NCBI GenBank assembly: GCA_022710975.1
Contig: JAKLGA010000013.1
Span: forward strand, 62,001-126,000
Direction: 5' to 3'
Source of the DNA: Myxococcota bacterium
Lineage (GTDB): Bacteria; Myxococcota; B64-G9
DNA length: 64,000 bases
Part shown: positions 49,841 to 58,939 of the stretch, piece by piece
How the letters are laid out: the number at the start of each line of letters is the position of its first letter
Numbering within the stretch: the stretch's first letter is position 1
Translations under genes and position numbers: made by a program
The notes under the pieces: model-generated
What the model was told of the DNA's origin: nothing
Database searches by the model: none
Seen by the model: the letters and a program-made list of their open reading frames with translations, nothing else

Positions 49841-50779
49841 TCAGCCGTCCCTCAGCCAGGCCGTGAAGGCCGGGTGGCGGGCGAGCTCCTGGAGCAGCGG
49901 GGCGCCCAGGCGCACGGCCTCCTCGGCCCAGGCCGAGAGCAGCGCAGCATCGCCCACCACCTCCCGCAGCGGCTTGCGCCCCTCCAGGGCGAGCGCCGCC
50001 TCGACCTCCGCCCGCACCGCCCGGCGCACCTCGTCCCGGGCGGTGTTGTGCCGCAGCACCCCGGGCGCGGCCGCCAGGATCTCGTCCACGGGCTCGGCCA
50101 GGAGGGCCCGCCACAGCTCGTGCTCCTTCAGCTCGAGCGCCGCCCTCAGGGCGGCCACCCGGAGCTGGCCCATCTCCTGGGCCATCTCGGGGCTCGCCAG
50201 CACGGGCAGGAGCCCGCGGGTGACGAGATCGAGCGAGCCCTGCACGAAGCCGGCCGCGGCCGTCTGCAGCCGGCCCTCGATGCGGTCCCCCAGCTTGCCG
50301 AACAGCCCCTTGCCCAGCCCCACCCGCCCGAGCAGCCCGTCGCCGCCCGAGGCGAGGTCCTTGACGAAGCGGTGGATGCTCTCGACCACCACCGCGCGCA
50401 CCAGCCGGCGCACGGCCGGCTGCTGCAGCACCCCCTCGACGAAGCGCGGGGAGAGCTCGACCGGGCGGGCCAGCAAGCGCTCGGCGAGCTGGCGCGCGTC
50501 CGGCGGCAGCGCCTGGCCCAGCGTGGCCTGATCGCGCTCGGCCCGGGCCAGGGCCCGGTCCAGGGCGGGCCGGAGGTGGGCGCGCAGCACCTGCTCCACC
50601 CGCGGGCTGGCGGCGGCCCGGGTGACGTGCTCGAGCACCAGCACGGGCGACAGGAAACGCTGGAGCGGCTGGTCGAGCAGGAAGTCGAAGCCCACCCGCA
50701 CCAGTGCCCTGGCGCCCTCGGCGGAGGCGAGCCGCGCGAGCAGCCTGTCCGTGCCGGGATCCGCCTCGCCGTCCGCCAT
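49841..50779 (-). CDS. All-helical hypothetical protein
   Basis: 312 residues. ATG 50779 (AGGTG upstream) is preferred; the longer frame to 50959 runs through the inverted-repeat element at 50833-50992 and lacks coding character. There is no signal peptide or TM helix. The sequence is Leu/Ala/Arg-rich and helical throughout, with a Gly-rich middle segment (GGDGLLGRVGLGKGLFGKLG). No family was recognised. It lies 11 bases ahead of the lyase gene on the same strand, so they are probably co-transcribed, though a functional link is not evident. Confidence 0.75.
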   Translation of the reverse strand: MADGEADPGTDRLLARLASAEGARALVRVGFDFLLDQPLQRFLSPVLVLEHVTRAAASPRVEQVLRAHLRPALDRALARAERDQATLGQALPPDARQLAERLLARPVELSPRFVEGVLQQPAVRRLVRAVVVESIHRFVKDLASGGDGLLGRVGLGKGLFGKLGDRIEGRLQTAAAGFVQGSLDLVTRGLLPVLASPEMAQEMGQLRVAALRAALELKEHELWRALLAEPVDEILAAAPGVLRHNTARDEVRRAVRAEVEAALALEGRKPLREVVGDAALLSAWAEEAVRLGAPLLQELARHPAFTAWLRDG

Positions 50780-50832
50780 GCGCACCTCGCGCTCCAACGT
50801 AGCGGATCCGCCTCCTGTGGGCAAATGCGAAC

Positions 50833-50992
50833 GAGCCCGTCGGGGATATCCCCCTTCCGCTCCTCGAAACTCGCGGATCGGTCCCGCGCAGGCCTCGGTG
50901 TTGCTGGCTCGAGCTTCTCGCTCCCTCGCCTGCGCGGTGGGCTGTGGAGGCTCAGACATCTCAGAGCGTCAGGGGGACATCCCCTCGGGCTC
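50833..50992. repeat. 160-bp element with ~30-bp terminal inverted repeats
   Basis: Left end GAGCCCGTCGGGGATATCCC (50833 on) and the complement of the right end GAGCCCGAGGGGATGTCCCC (50992 backwards) match over ~30 bases with few differences. Inside, GCGCAGGC and GCCTGCGC form a second nested stem. It fills the divergent gap between the 49841 gene and murB. MITE-like or a structured RNA are both possible; only one copy is in the window. Confidence 0.65.
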
Positions 50993-51043
50993 TTCCGGGG
51001 GCGCGCCGTTGACAGCCCGTCCCCGGCGTGTTGCAGTTCGCGC

Positions 51044-52060
51044 ATGCAGGTGCTCGAGAACCACTCCCTGAAGGCCCTGCACACCCTCGGCTGCGAGGCG
51101 CGGGCGCGGCTGTTCGCCGAGGCCCGGACGCTCGACGAGCTGCGGGCCGGGCTCGCGCTGGGGCGGGAGCGCGGGCTGCCGGTGGTGCTGCTCGGCGGCG
51201 GCAGCAACGTGCTCTTCCGCGCCGACCTCGAGGCGCTGGTGCTCAAGGTCGCGCTCGACGGGCTGGAGCCGGCGGGCGAGGAGGGCGGCCAGGCGCTGGT
51301 GCGGGCCGCGGCCGGCGTGGGCTGGGACGCGCTGGTCGAGGACTGCCTGCGGCGCGGGCTCCACGGCCTGGAGAACCTCTCGGGCATCCCCGGCACGGCG
51401 GGGGCCGCGCCGGTGCAGAACATCGGCGCCTATGGGGTGGAGCTGGCCGAGCGCCTCCACTCGCTCGAGGCCCTCGACCGGCACAGCGGCGAGCTGCGGC
51501 GGCTCACGGCCCGGGAGTGCCACTTCGGCTACCGCGACTCGATCTTCAAGCGCGCGCTCCGCGACCGGCTGGTCATCTGCGCCGTGACCCTGCGCCTGTC
51601 GCGCGCCCCGGCGCCGCGCCTGGAGTACGCCGCGCTCCGGGACGAGCTCCAGGCCCGCGGGCTCGCGCGGCCGACCCCCGCCCAGGTCCGGGACGCGGTG
51701 CTGGCGGTGCGCGCCCGGAAGCTCCCGGATCCGGCCGTGCTAGGGAACGCCGGGTCGTTCTTCCAGAACCCGATCGTGGCCCCGGCGGCCTTCGCCGCGC
51801 TGCGGGCGGTCGCGCCGGACGCGCCCGGCTACCCCGAGCCGGACGGGCGGGTCAAGCTGGCCGCGGGCTGGCTGATCGAGCGCTGCGGGTTCAAGGGCGC
51901 GCGGCGCGGCGACGCCGGCGTGCACTCCGGGCAGGCCCTGGTGCTGGTCAACCACGGCCAGGCCCGGGGCCAGGAGCTGCTCGCCCTGGCGGACGAGATC
52001 CGCGCCGGGGTGGCCGCCCGCTACGGGGTGCGCCTGGAGCTGGAGCCGCGCGTCTACTGA
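51044..52060 (+). CDS. murB: UDP-N-acetylenolpyruvoylglucosamine reductase
   Basis: 338 residues. ATG 51044 opens MQVLENHSLKALHTLGCEAR, the standard N-terminus; the far longer upstream frame is not coding. The enzyme reduces UDP-GlcNAc-enolpyruvate to UDP-MurNAc with NADPH and FAD in peptidoglycan synthesis. It is a type I (E. coli-like) enzyme: LLGGGSNVLF (FAD binding), NLSGIPGTAGAAPVQNIGAY, GYRDSIFK with the active-site Arg164, and GNAGSFFQNP with the proton-donor Ser238. No ribosome-binding site is seen. A TTGACA (51009-51014) with 17-base spacing ends six bases before the ATG, so the mRNA may be leaderless. It overlaps the end of the convergent SDR gene by seven bases. Confidence 0.96.
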   Translation: MQVLENHSLKALHTLGCEARARLFAEARTLDELRAGLALGRERGLPVVLLGGGSNVLFRADLEALVLKVALDGLEPAGEEGGQALVRAAAGVGWDALVEDCLRRGLHGLENLSGIPGTAGAAPVQNIGAYGVELAERLHSLEALDRHSGELRRLTARECHFGYRDSIFKRALRDRLVICAVTLRLSRAPAPRLEYAALRDELQARGLARPTPAQVRDAVLAVRARKLPDPAVLGNAGSFFQNPIVAPAAFAALRAVAPDAPGYPEPDGRVKLAAGWLIERCGFKGARRGDAGVHSGQALVLVNHGQARGQELLALADEIRAGVAARYGVRLELEPRVY

Positions 52061-52872
52061 GCGGCCGCGGGCAGGCCCATGATCCGGTGGGCCAGCCAGG
52101 CCCGCAACCGGCGGGGCATCAACCGCACGCTCCACAGGCCGAGCTTGATGAGCAGCCCGGGCGCCACCGACCGGCGCCAGCCGAACAGCGCCGCGAGCCC
52201 GGCCCGGGCCACCTGCTCCGGCGAGGCCATGGTCAGGCGCATCACGCCGGGGATGCGCTCGCCCTGGCCGGACACGGCGAAGAACTCGGTGTCGATGCCG
52301 CCGGGCAGCAGGCTGCACACCTTCACGCCGTGAGGCGCGAGCTCCACGGCCAGGGCGTCGCCCAGGTGGCGCACGAAGGCCTTGGTGGCCGCGTAGACCG
52401 CCATCTGCGGCACGGGCAGGTCGGCCACGAAGGAGGCCACGTCGAGGATCCAGCCCCGGCGCCTGGCGCGCATGGCCTGGCCGAAGCGGTGGCTGAGCTC
52501 GAGCAGCGCGAGCACGTTGACGCGCACCTGCTGGGCCGCGTCCTCGAAGGGACGATCCAGGAAGTCACCGTGGGCGCCCAGCCCGGCGTTGTTCACCAGG
52601 ATGTCGATGGTCAGCCCCTGGCCCTCGGTGCGGGTGAAGAGCTCCCCGGCCGCGCCCGGGGCGCCGAGATCGAGCGCCTCGACCCGGACCTCCACGCCGT
52701 GCGCCGAGCGCAGCTCCTCGGCCAGGGCCTGCAGGCGCTCCTCCCGTCGGGCGGTCAGCACCAGCCCGGCCCCGCGCCGGGCCAGCTCGCGGGCGAACGC
52801 CCGCCCCAGCCCGCTCGACGCCCCGCTCACCAGGGCGCGCCTGCCCACCAGCTCGCCGCGCGCGTCACCCAT
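52054..52872 (-). CDS. Short-chain dehydrogenase/reductase
   Basis: 272 residues; ATG 52872 with GGGAGG upstream. Classical SDR features: cofactor motif SGASSGLG (16-23), NNAG (94-97), and the catalytic Ser147, Tyr160 and Lys164 (YAATK). The Arg after the second beta strand (LTARREERL) suggests NADP(H) preference. The C-terminal ~50 residues are basic and hydrophobic, as in DltE/YqjQ-type SDRs near membranes. The substrate cannot be named. On the minus strand TTGACA (52939-52934) with a 17-base spacer and CAGACT is a weak promoter candidate. Confidence 0.9.
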   Translation of the reverse strand: MGDARGELVGRRALVSGASSGLGRAFARELARRGAGLVLTARREERLQALAEELRSAHGVEVRVEALDLGAPGAAGELFTRTEGQGLTIDILVNNAGLGAHGDFLDRPFEDAAQQVRVNVLALLELSHRFGQAMRARRRGWILDVASFVADLPVPQMAVYAATKAFVRHLGDALAVELAPHGVKVCSLLPGGIDTEFFAVSGQGERIPGVMRLTMASPEQVARAGLAALFGWRRSVAPGLLIKLGLWSVRLMPRRLRAWLAHRIMGLPAAAQ

Positions 52873-52971
52873 GTCGACCTCCCGGGCCCACGAGTTGTCA
52901 GCCGGAGCGCAGTCTGGGACCGAGACCCGGGGCTGTCAACCCGGGCCCACTTTGGGTATGCTCGGGGCGAC

Positions 52972-54117
<1,146 letters not shown>

Positions 54118-54170
54118 CGGAGCATGGCTGTGGCCGATACCCTCGGCCACCACGGACAGGGGGCCAAGGC

Positions 54171-54791
54171 ATGGCTGGCAAGAAGGCGATCAAGAAGGCG
54201 ACCAAGAAGGCGACCAGGAAGGCGACCAAGAAGGCGACCAGGAAGGCGAGCGCGAAGGCGGGCGCGCTGAGCGCCATCGTGCGGAACATCCTGCGCGCCA
54301 AGGGTGTGGGCGACGCGGCCCTCGCGCGCCTGGAGGCGGCTGGCCTCGGCAGGCGCGAGGACTTCCGCGTGGTGGGCGACGCCGGCACCCTGGCCGAGCT
54401 GACCGGCCTGGATGCGGGCGTGGCCCGCCGGGTGATGGCCTGGGCGCTCGGCAGTCTGGCAGGCGCGGGCGGCACGGTGGTGGTGGAGAGCCCGGACATG
54501 GTCACCTGCGTGCGCTGCGGCGCGCGCCAGCCCAAGGACTACAAGAGCGGCGACCTGTGCGTGCACTGCGGCAAGCAGGCCGAACCGGTGTTCGCCTGCT
54601 ACTGGTGCAGCGCCAGCGGCCCGGGGCGCTACTGCCGCGCCTGCGGGGCGAGCTTCGTCTCCCCGGGCGAGCTGGAGCTGGCGATCCTGCTGAAGCGCGA
54701 CGGGCTGCCCAAGGACGAGATCCCGAAGCGCCTCGAGGCCCTCTCCCCCGCGGAGAAGGAAGCCCTGTGGGGGCGGGTGCACAAGCGCTGA
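54171..54791 (+). CDS. Histone-H1-like tail, HhH-like and double zinc-ribbon protein
   Basis: 206 residues; ATG 54171 (AAGG upstream). Residues 4-31 are seven 4-residue units (KKAI, KKAT x2, RKAT, KKAT, RKAS, AKAG), a lysine-rich tail like eukaryotic H1 or bacterial Hc1/AlgP tails. Residues ~35-100 resemble helix-hairpin-helix folds (ILRAKGVGDAALARLEAAGL, LAELTGLDAGVARRVMAWAL). Residues ~110-165 are two zinc ribbons: CVRCGARQP, LCVHCG, CYWC, YCRACG. A helical C-terminus follows. The zinc ribbon and tail region are similar to the N-terminus of the convergent 54796 protein. DNA or RNA binding is inferred from tail and HhH; no direct evidence. Confidence 0.88.
   Translation: MAGKKAIKKATKKATRKATKKATRKASAKAGALSAIVRNILRAKGVGDAALARLEAAGLGRREDFRVVGDAGTLAELTGLDAGVARRVMAWALGSLAGAGGTVVVESPDMVTCVRCGARQPKDYKSGDLCVHCGKQAEPVFACYWCSASGPGRYCRACGASFVSPGELELAILLKRDGLPKDEIPKRLEALSPAEKEALWGRVHKR
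54180..54263 (+). repeat. Seven 12-bp tandem repeats coding for the KKAT tail
   Basis: Units of AAGAAGGCGACC with AAG/AGG variants at the first codon, 54180-54263. Copy number can change by slippage without shifting frame. Confidence 0.9.
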
Positions 54792-54795
54792 GGCC

Positions 54796-57027
54796 TCAGC
54801 CGGCGCCCGCCTCCACCCGCGCCAGGACCCCGGCCACCTCGTCGCGCTTCTCCTGGATGTAGTAGGACTCGGTCCCGTCCGGCGGCGGAGGGATGCAGGC
54901 GGTGAGCGCCTCCCAGCCCGCGCGCAGGACCTCGGCCGCGGGCCCGAGCGCCGCTCCCGGCGCCGCCGCCCGGGCCTCGTCCAGCCAGCGCGCGAAGGCC
55001 ACCGCCGGGGGCATGAGCCGGTAGGCGCCCGTCTCGCCCGAGGCCCGGAGCGCCTGCAGGTGGCGGAAGAGCGCCCGGGCGAGCCCCTCGGCCTGCTCGG
55101 AGCGCATGCCCTGGCTGGCCACCAGCACGTGTGCGTAGGCGTCCTCCGGCGCGAGCCGGCACAGCTCCTCGAAGAAGGCCACCGGCTGCTCGCCGCCCGG
55201 GGGTTGACCGGGCAGCAGCTCGGGGTGCTTCTCCTCCCAGCCGTGGCCCTGGCCCAGCCGCCGCAGCAGGCCCTCGAAGGCCAGGCGCAGCGCGGGCCGC
55301 TCGTCGGGCTGCTCCAGGTAACGCGCGCGCACGAAGGCCCAGGTGGCCTGCTCGTCCTGGGAGTAGCTCCAGCTCCAGCCCACCCGCACGGCCCGGGCGA
55401 GCGCCCGGAGCGCCTCGGGCGCGGCCCGCTCCCACAGGCCCGCGAGCAGCTGCCAGGCCCTGGGCAGGTCGCCGAGCTCGAGCCGATCGGCCATGGAGTC
55501 CAGGCTGGAGAGGGTCTCGCACAGCGCGCGGCCGAGCGCCTCGTCCTCGCCGGTGGCCCAGGCGTCGAGCAGGGCCTGCGCGGCAGGCGAGCCGGCGGTC
55601 CACAGCCAGCGGGTGAAGCCGTGCTGGTGCAGCGCGGCCTGGCGCTCCCCGGCGGGCAGCCGGCCCAGCACGCGCGTGGCGTGCTCCGCGAACGCCCGGG
55701 CCTCCCCGGCCAGCCGCAGGCGGCGTGGCCCGGGCGCCTCGCGCCAGGGCTCGCAGGCCCAGGCCAGGAGATCCAGCGCGTCCTCGGCCAGGAGCGGCGG
55801 ATCGCCCTCCAGCCAGCGGGCCGCCTCGGCCCGGGCCTCGGGACCCCAGCCCTCGTAGGGCGTGGCGCGCAGCAGCCGGACCGCGTGCCGCGCGAGCGGG
55901 GCGGAGCGGGCGGCCGCGGCCAGCGCCGGGGTGAGCGCCCCCGGGGCGCACGGGTGGGGCAGGCACCCGAGCAGGCGTCCGCGCTCGTCCTCGTCCTCGG
56001 CGCCCGCCAGCGCCTCGGCCACGCGCGCGCCGCGGCCGAGCAGGGCCTGGCGGGCCGCGGCCCGCACCTCGGGCCGCGCGTGCCCCAGCGCCGCGCCCAG
56101 GCGCTCCTCGTCGCCCAGCAGCAGCGCGCAGCCGAAGGCCAGCTCGGAGTCCCGCGCGTCCAGCCCCCGCCGCAGCGCGGGCGTCAGGGCCTCGAGGTCG
56201 CGCACGGCCGCCTCGTGCTGGCTGCCTGTCCAGGGCCGGGCCGCCGCGCTGCGCAGCGCCAGCCCGGCTGCCAGCGCGGCCCAGGAGCCCAGGCGCGGGT
56301 CCTCCAGGTAGGGCAGGGCCAGCTCGCGCAGCCGGCGGAGATCCGGGTTCGGCCCGAAGGCCGCGCCTGGCGCGAAGTGGAAACGCCAGTGGGCGAGCGC
56401 CAGGGCCGCCTCCAGCGCCAGCGGCGCCTGGCTCTGGCACAGCCCGAGGGCGCGCCGCAGCGGGGCGCGCTCGTCGCTCCCTAGCCGGACCAGGGCCAGC
56501 GCCGCCAGATCGCGGCAGTCCTCGAGCGGGCTGGACGCCAGGATGGCCGTAAGCTGCGCGGGGTCGGTGAACGGGCCGGGCGGACCGGCGCTCAGGGCCT
56601 CGAACTCCGCCGGGGCCATGGGCAGGCGGCCCAGCAGCTCCTCCTCCAGCGCCGCGGCCAGGCCCGAGGTGAGCAGGAACCCCTCGGCGAATCGGGCGGG
56701 CTCCAGGGCGGCCTCCACCCGCGCGCGCTGCTCGGCGTAGCGCCGCTCGAGATCCTCGGCCTGCTCCGCGTCCATGGCGCGCAGGCGCTCGCCCAGGGAG
56801 AAGCGGTCCACGCCCGCGTCCTTGAGCAGGCGGGCCGCGCCGAAGCGGTCGGGCGGCGGCAGCTCGCAGCCGCAGGCCCGGCAGAACCGGCCCACCGGGC
56901 TCCAGGCCAGGCACCAGGCGCAGCGCCGCTCGGTGCGCACGGGCTGGCCGCAGGCCTGGCACAGCTCGCCCGGCCGCCAGCCAGGCGGCTGGCGGGCCCC
57001 GCAGCGTTCACACAGCGCGCGCTCCAT
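54796..57027 (-). CDS. Double zinc-ribbon protein with HEAT-like helical repeats
   Basis: 743 residues. ATG 57027 (AAGGGG upstream) is chosen because the product then starts directly with the zinc ribbon MERALCERCGARQPPGWRPG; the remaining Cys ligands are LCQACG, CAWC and FCRACG. This ribbon, together with the ~45-residue helical segment after it, is clearly related to residues ~110-200 of the convergent 54171 protein. The other ~640 residues are Ala/Leu-rich helical repeats with recurring pairs (AARQALLGRGARVAEALAGA, ARHAVRLLRATPYEG) resembling HEAT/armadillo repeats. No signal peptide is present, so it is cytoplasmic. A scaffold that pairs with the KKAT protein is a possibility. Stops of the two genes are five bases apart. 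Confidence 0.85.
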   Translation of the reverse strand: MERALCERCGARQPPGWRPGELCQACGQPVRTERRCAWCLAWSPVGRFCRACGCELPPPDRFGAARLLKDAGVDRFSLGERLRAMDAEQAEDLERRYAEQRARVEAALEPARFAEGFLLTSGLAAALEEELLGRLPMAPAEFEALSAGPPGPFTDPAQLTAILASSPLEDCRDLAALALVRLGSDERAPLRRALGLCQSQAPLALEAALALAHWRFHFAPGAAFGPNPDLRRLRELALPYLEDPRLGSWAALAAGLALRSAAARPWTGSQHEAAVRDLEALTPALRRGLDARDSELAFGCALLLGDEERLGAALGHARPEVRAAARQALLGRGARVAEALAGAEDEDERGRLLGCLPHPCAPGALTPALAAAARSAPLARHAVRLLRATPYEGWGPEARAEAARWLEGDPPLLAEDALDLLAWACEPWREAPGPRRLRLAGEARAFAEHATRVLGRLPAGERQAALHQHGFTRWLWTAGSPAAQALLDAWATGEDEALGRALCETLSSLDSMADRLELGDLPRAWQLLAGLWERAAPEALRALARAVRVGWSWSYSQDEQATWAFVRARYLEQPDERPALRLAFEGLLRRLGQGHGWEEKHPELLPGQPPGGEQPVAFFEELCRLAPEDAYAHVLVASQGMRSEQAEGLARALFRHLQALRASGETGAYRLMPPAVAFARWLDEARAAAPGAALGPAAEVLRAGWEALTACIPPPPDGTESYYIQEKRDEVAGVLARVEAGAG

Positions 57028-57118
57028 GCGACCCCTTGTACCTGGAAAGCCGCGCCGGTTCAAACGGGGCTTGCTCCGGCCCGGCGGGTTGGTTAGCCTG
57101 CGGCCAGGAGGGACGAGC

Positions 57119-57868
57119 ATGCGAACCATCGGAGCGGTGATCGGGATCTCGGCCTGGATGCTGGCGGCCGGTCCGGCCTGGGCGGGCGAGCGTCAGGTGA
57201 GGCGCGCCCTGGACGCGGTGCGGGACGCCATCGAGCGGGTCGAGGACGAGGGCGGAGCGTGCCGCAAGGCCGTGCTGCGCGACCTCGAGGGCGTGCGCAA
57301 GGATTTGAAAGAGATGCGCGAGGACGCCTCGCGCAAGGCGCTGCGCCGGGTGGCCAGGGACCTCAAGGACGTGGCCCGGGAGGCGGAGGACGAGTGCGGC
57401 AAGAAGGTGGTGCGGCTGCTCGAGGAGGCCCGCGACGAGCTGCGGGACGCCGGCGAGGACCACGGCGGCGGGCGGCACCACGAGCGCGACGAGGAGCGGC
57501 CCGCGGCTCCGCCCTGCTGGGAGGGCGGCGATCCAGGCTGCGGCCACACCCGCGGCGGGGTGTTCCCGATGGACGCGGCCGCGTTCCAGAGCCTGCTGGG
57601 CGCGGTGCGCGGCGCCAAGCCCAACGTCTTCGGCATGCTGGACATCTTCAAGGCCACCCTGGGCAACCAGGCCATGACCTGCCGCCAGCTGGCCCGGGTG
57701 GTGGCTGAGTTCAAGCCGCACGTGTTCCAGATGCTGGACGTGGTCAAGGCGGCCGCGCCGCGCGTGGTGGACCCGCAGAACGCGGGCGTGGTCACCCCGG
57801 TGTTCCAGCCGCACACGTTCCAGATGCAGGACGCGGCCCAGATCCTGGGCGCGCAGCAGGCGGACTGA
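57119..57868 (+). CDS. Secreted DUF4476-like protein
   Basis: 249 residues; ATG 57119 with GGAGG upstream (the longer frame from 56774 is not coding). A Sec signal (MRTIGAVIGISAWMLAAGPA) ends near residue 22. Residues ~25-110 are a charged helical/coiled segment with spaced Cys (EDEGGACRKAVLRDLEGVRK, EDECGKKVVRLLEEARDELR). Residues ~150-230 match DUF4476: MDAAAFQSLLGAVRGAKPNV, then TCRQLARVVAEFKPHVFQML. DUF4476 proteins are periplasmic and of unknown function. A His/Glu-rich linker (GGGRHHERDEERP) joins the two parts. Confidence 0.83.
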   Translation: MRTIGAVIGISAWMLAAGPAWAGERQVRRALDAVRDAIERVEDEGGACRKAVLRDLEGVRKDLKEMREDASRKALRRVARDLKDVAREAEDECGKKVVRLLEEARDELRDAGEDHGGGRHHERDEERPAAPPCWEGGDPGCGHTRGGVFPMDAAAFQSLLGAVRGAKPNVFGMLDIFKATLGNQAMTCRQLARVVAEFKPHVFQMLDVVKAAAPRVVDPQNAGVVTPVFQPHTFQMQDAAQILGAQQAD

Positions 57869-57881
57869 GACCCGCGCCGCC

Positions 57882-58268
57882 TCACTCGCCGATGAGATCG
57901 CTGTAGGGGAACAGGGGCAGCTTCTTCTTGCAGGAGCCCTCGAAGGACTTCTTCGACTTGATGAAGTTCTTGAACACCACCGGGGACTCCACCTCCATGA
58001 TCTCCTCGAAGACGGCGCCCTCGGACTTGCTCAGCAGGTCGGAGCGCTCGATCGCCTCCTTCATGGCCTGGCGGTGCTCCTTGAGGTAGGCGTTGAACTC
58101 GGCCAGGGTGGCGGCGCAGTTGCCCGCGTTGTCCTCGATGATCAGGGTCAGGTTGCGGATGTCGGTCAGGGCCTCGCGGGCCGGGTTCTCCTGCTCGTCG
58201 CAGCCGCCTAGGCCGGACGCGATCAGGACCACCAGCAACGGGCCGAACACACGCGCGTGGGGCTTCAT
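57882..58268 (-). CDS. Small lipoprotein
   Basis: 128 residues. The second of two in-frame ATGs (58268) is preferred because GGAGGAG lies one base from the first but eight from the second. The N-terminus is basic with lipobox GLGGC. The mature part is helical and charged (FNAYLKEHRQAMKEAIERSD, SPVVFKNFIKSKKSFEGSC) with three cysteines. No family was recognised. The gap before 58323 is short and holds nothing clear. Confidence 0.78.
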   Translation of the reverse strand: MKPHARVFGPLLVVLIASGLGGCDEQENPAREALTDIRNLTLIIEDNAGNCAATLAEFNAYLKEHRQAMKEAIERSDLLSKSEGAVFEEIMEVESPVVFKNFIKSKKSFEGSCKKKLPLFPYSDLIGE

Positions 58269-58322
58269 CGGCATGCTCCTCCTGGTTTGCAGCGCCGAGG
58301 ATAACCCGCCCTGCGGGTCGGT

Positions 58323-58808
58323 TCAACCCGGGCGCGCGGGTTCCCGGCCGAGAGGGCAGCGCCGCGCCCCGAGCACGAGCCACACCTGGCCGTCCTCCTC
58401 GCGCAGCCACTCGCCCAGATCGCAGGCCGCCTGGGAGGTGAGCCGGGCGAGCTGCCCGTCGGGCAGCCGGGCGTACAGCACCCCGCCCGCGCCCTGGGAG
58501 AACCCCTCGGGAGCGAGCTCGACCTCGGCGCCGGCGCTCAGCGCGGCGAGCAGCCGGGCCTCGGCCGGGGCCGGCGCGGCCAGGCGCAGGCGGCGGACGA
58601 AGAAGAGCGTGTCCTCCGCGCGGAAGTAGACCCGCTCCTCCTCGCCGTCCACCAGGTTGGCCAGGTAGGCGTCGCCGCGCCCGTCGCGCCGGATGGCGCG
58701 GTGGAAGAACTCGGCTACGCGCGGGTTGGCGACCGGCTCGCCCCGGTGGAACCAGCGCCCGGCGGCGTCCAGGACCAACCCGCTCTGTTCCGCGCTCTGC
58801 ACGCGCAT
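58323..58808 (-). CDS. DUF1285-like protein
   Basis: 161 residues. ATG 58808 (GAGG upstream) is chosen; the longer frame to 58961 overlaps the divergent gene. The pattern GRWFHRGEPVANPRVAEFFH followed by RAIRRDGRGDAYL resembles the DUF1285 family (typically GTWFYEGTPI...LFSSILRRDGDGYYL). The remainder is beta-rich (GGVLYARLPDGQLARLTSQA). The function of the family is unknown. It lies divergent to the flavoprotein gene with ~130 bases between, probably containing promoters. Confidence 0.7.
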   Translation of the reverse strand: MRVQSAEQSGLVLDAAGRWFHRGEPVANPRVAEFFHRAIRRDGRGDAYLANLVDGEEERVYFRAEDTLFFVRRLRLAAPAPAEARLLAALSAGAEVELAPEGFSQGAGGVLYARLPDGQLARLTSQAACDLGEWLREEDGQVWLVLGARRCPLGREPARPG

Positions 58809-58939
58809 GTGGACCTCGGCCCGCGCGCCCCGTCCGGCGCGGCTTGTGGGGGCGGTACCCGCGTGGTAGACCCCAGGCAGCGTATACGAGGCGCGGCCGG
58901 CTGCAAAGCTCCACGCGGCGGCCGGCGGGGAGCCCGCCC

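Noticed and set aside
49802-51043. Long N-terminal extension of murB
   Set aside because: The upstream frame runs antisense through the 49841 gene and the inverted-repeat element; MurB homology starts at ATG 51044.
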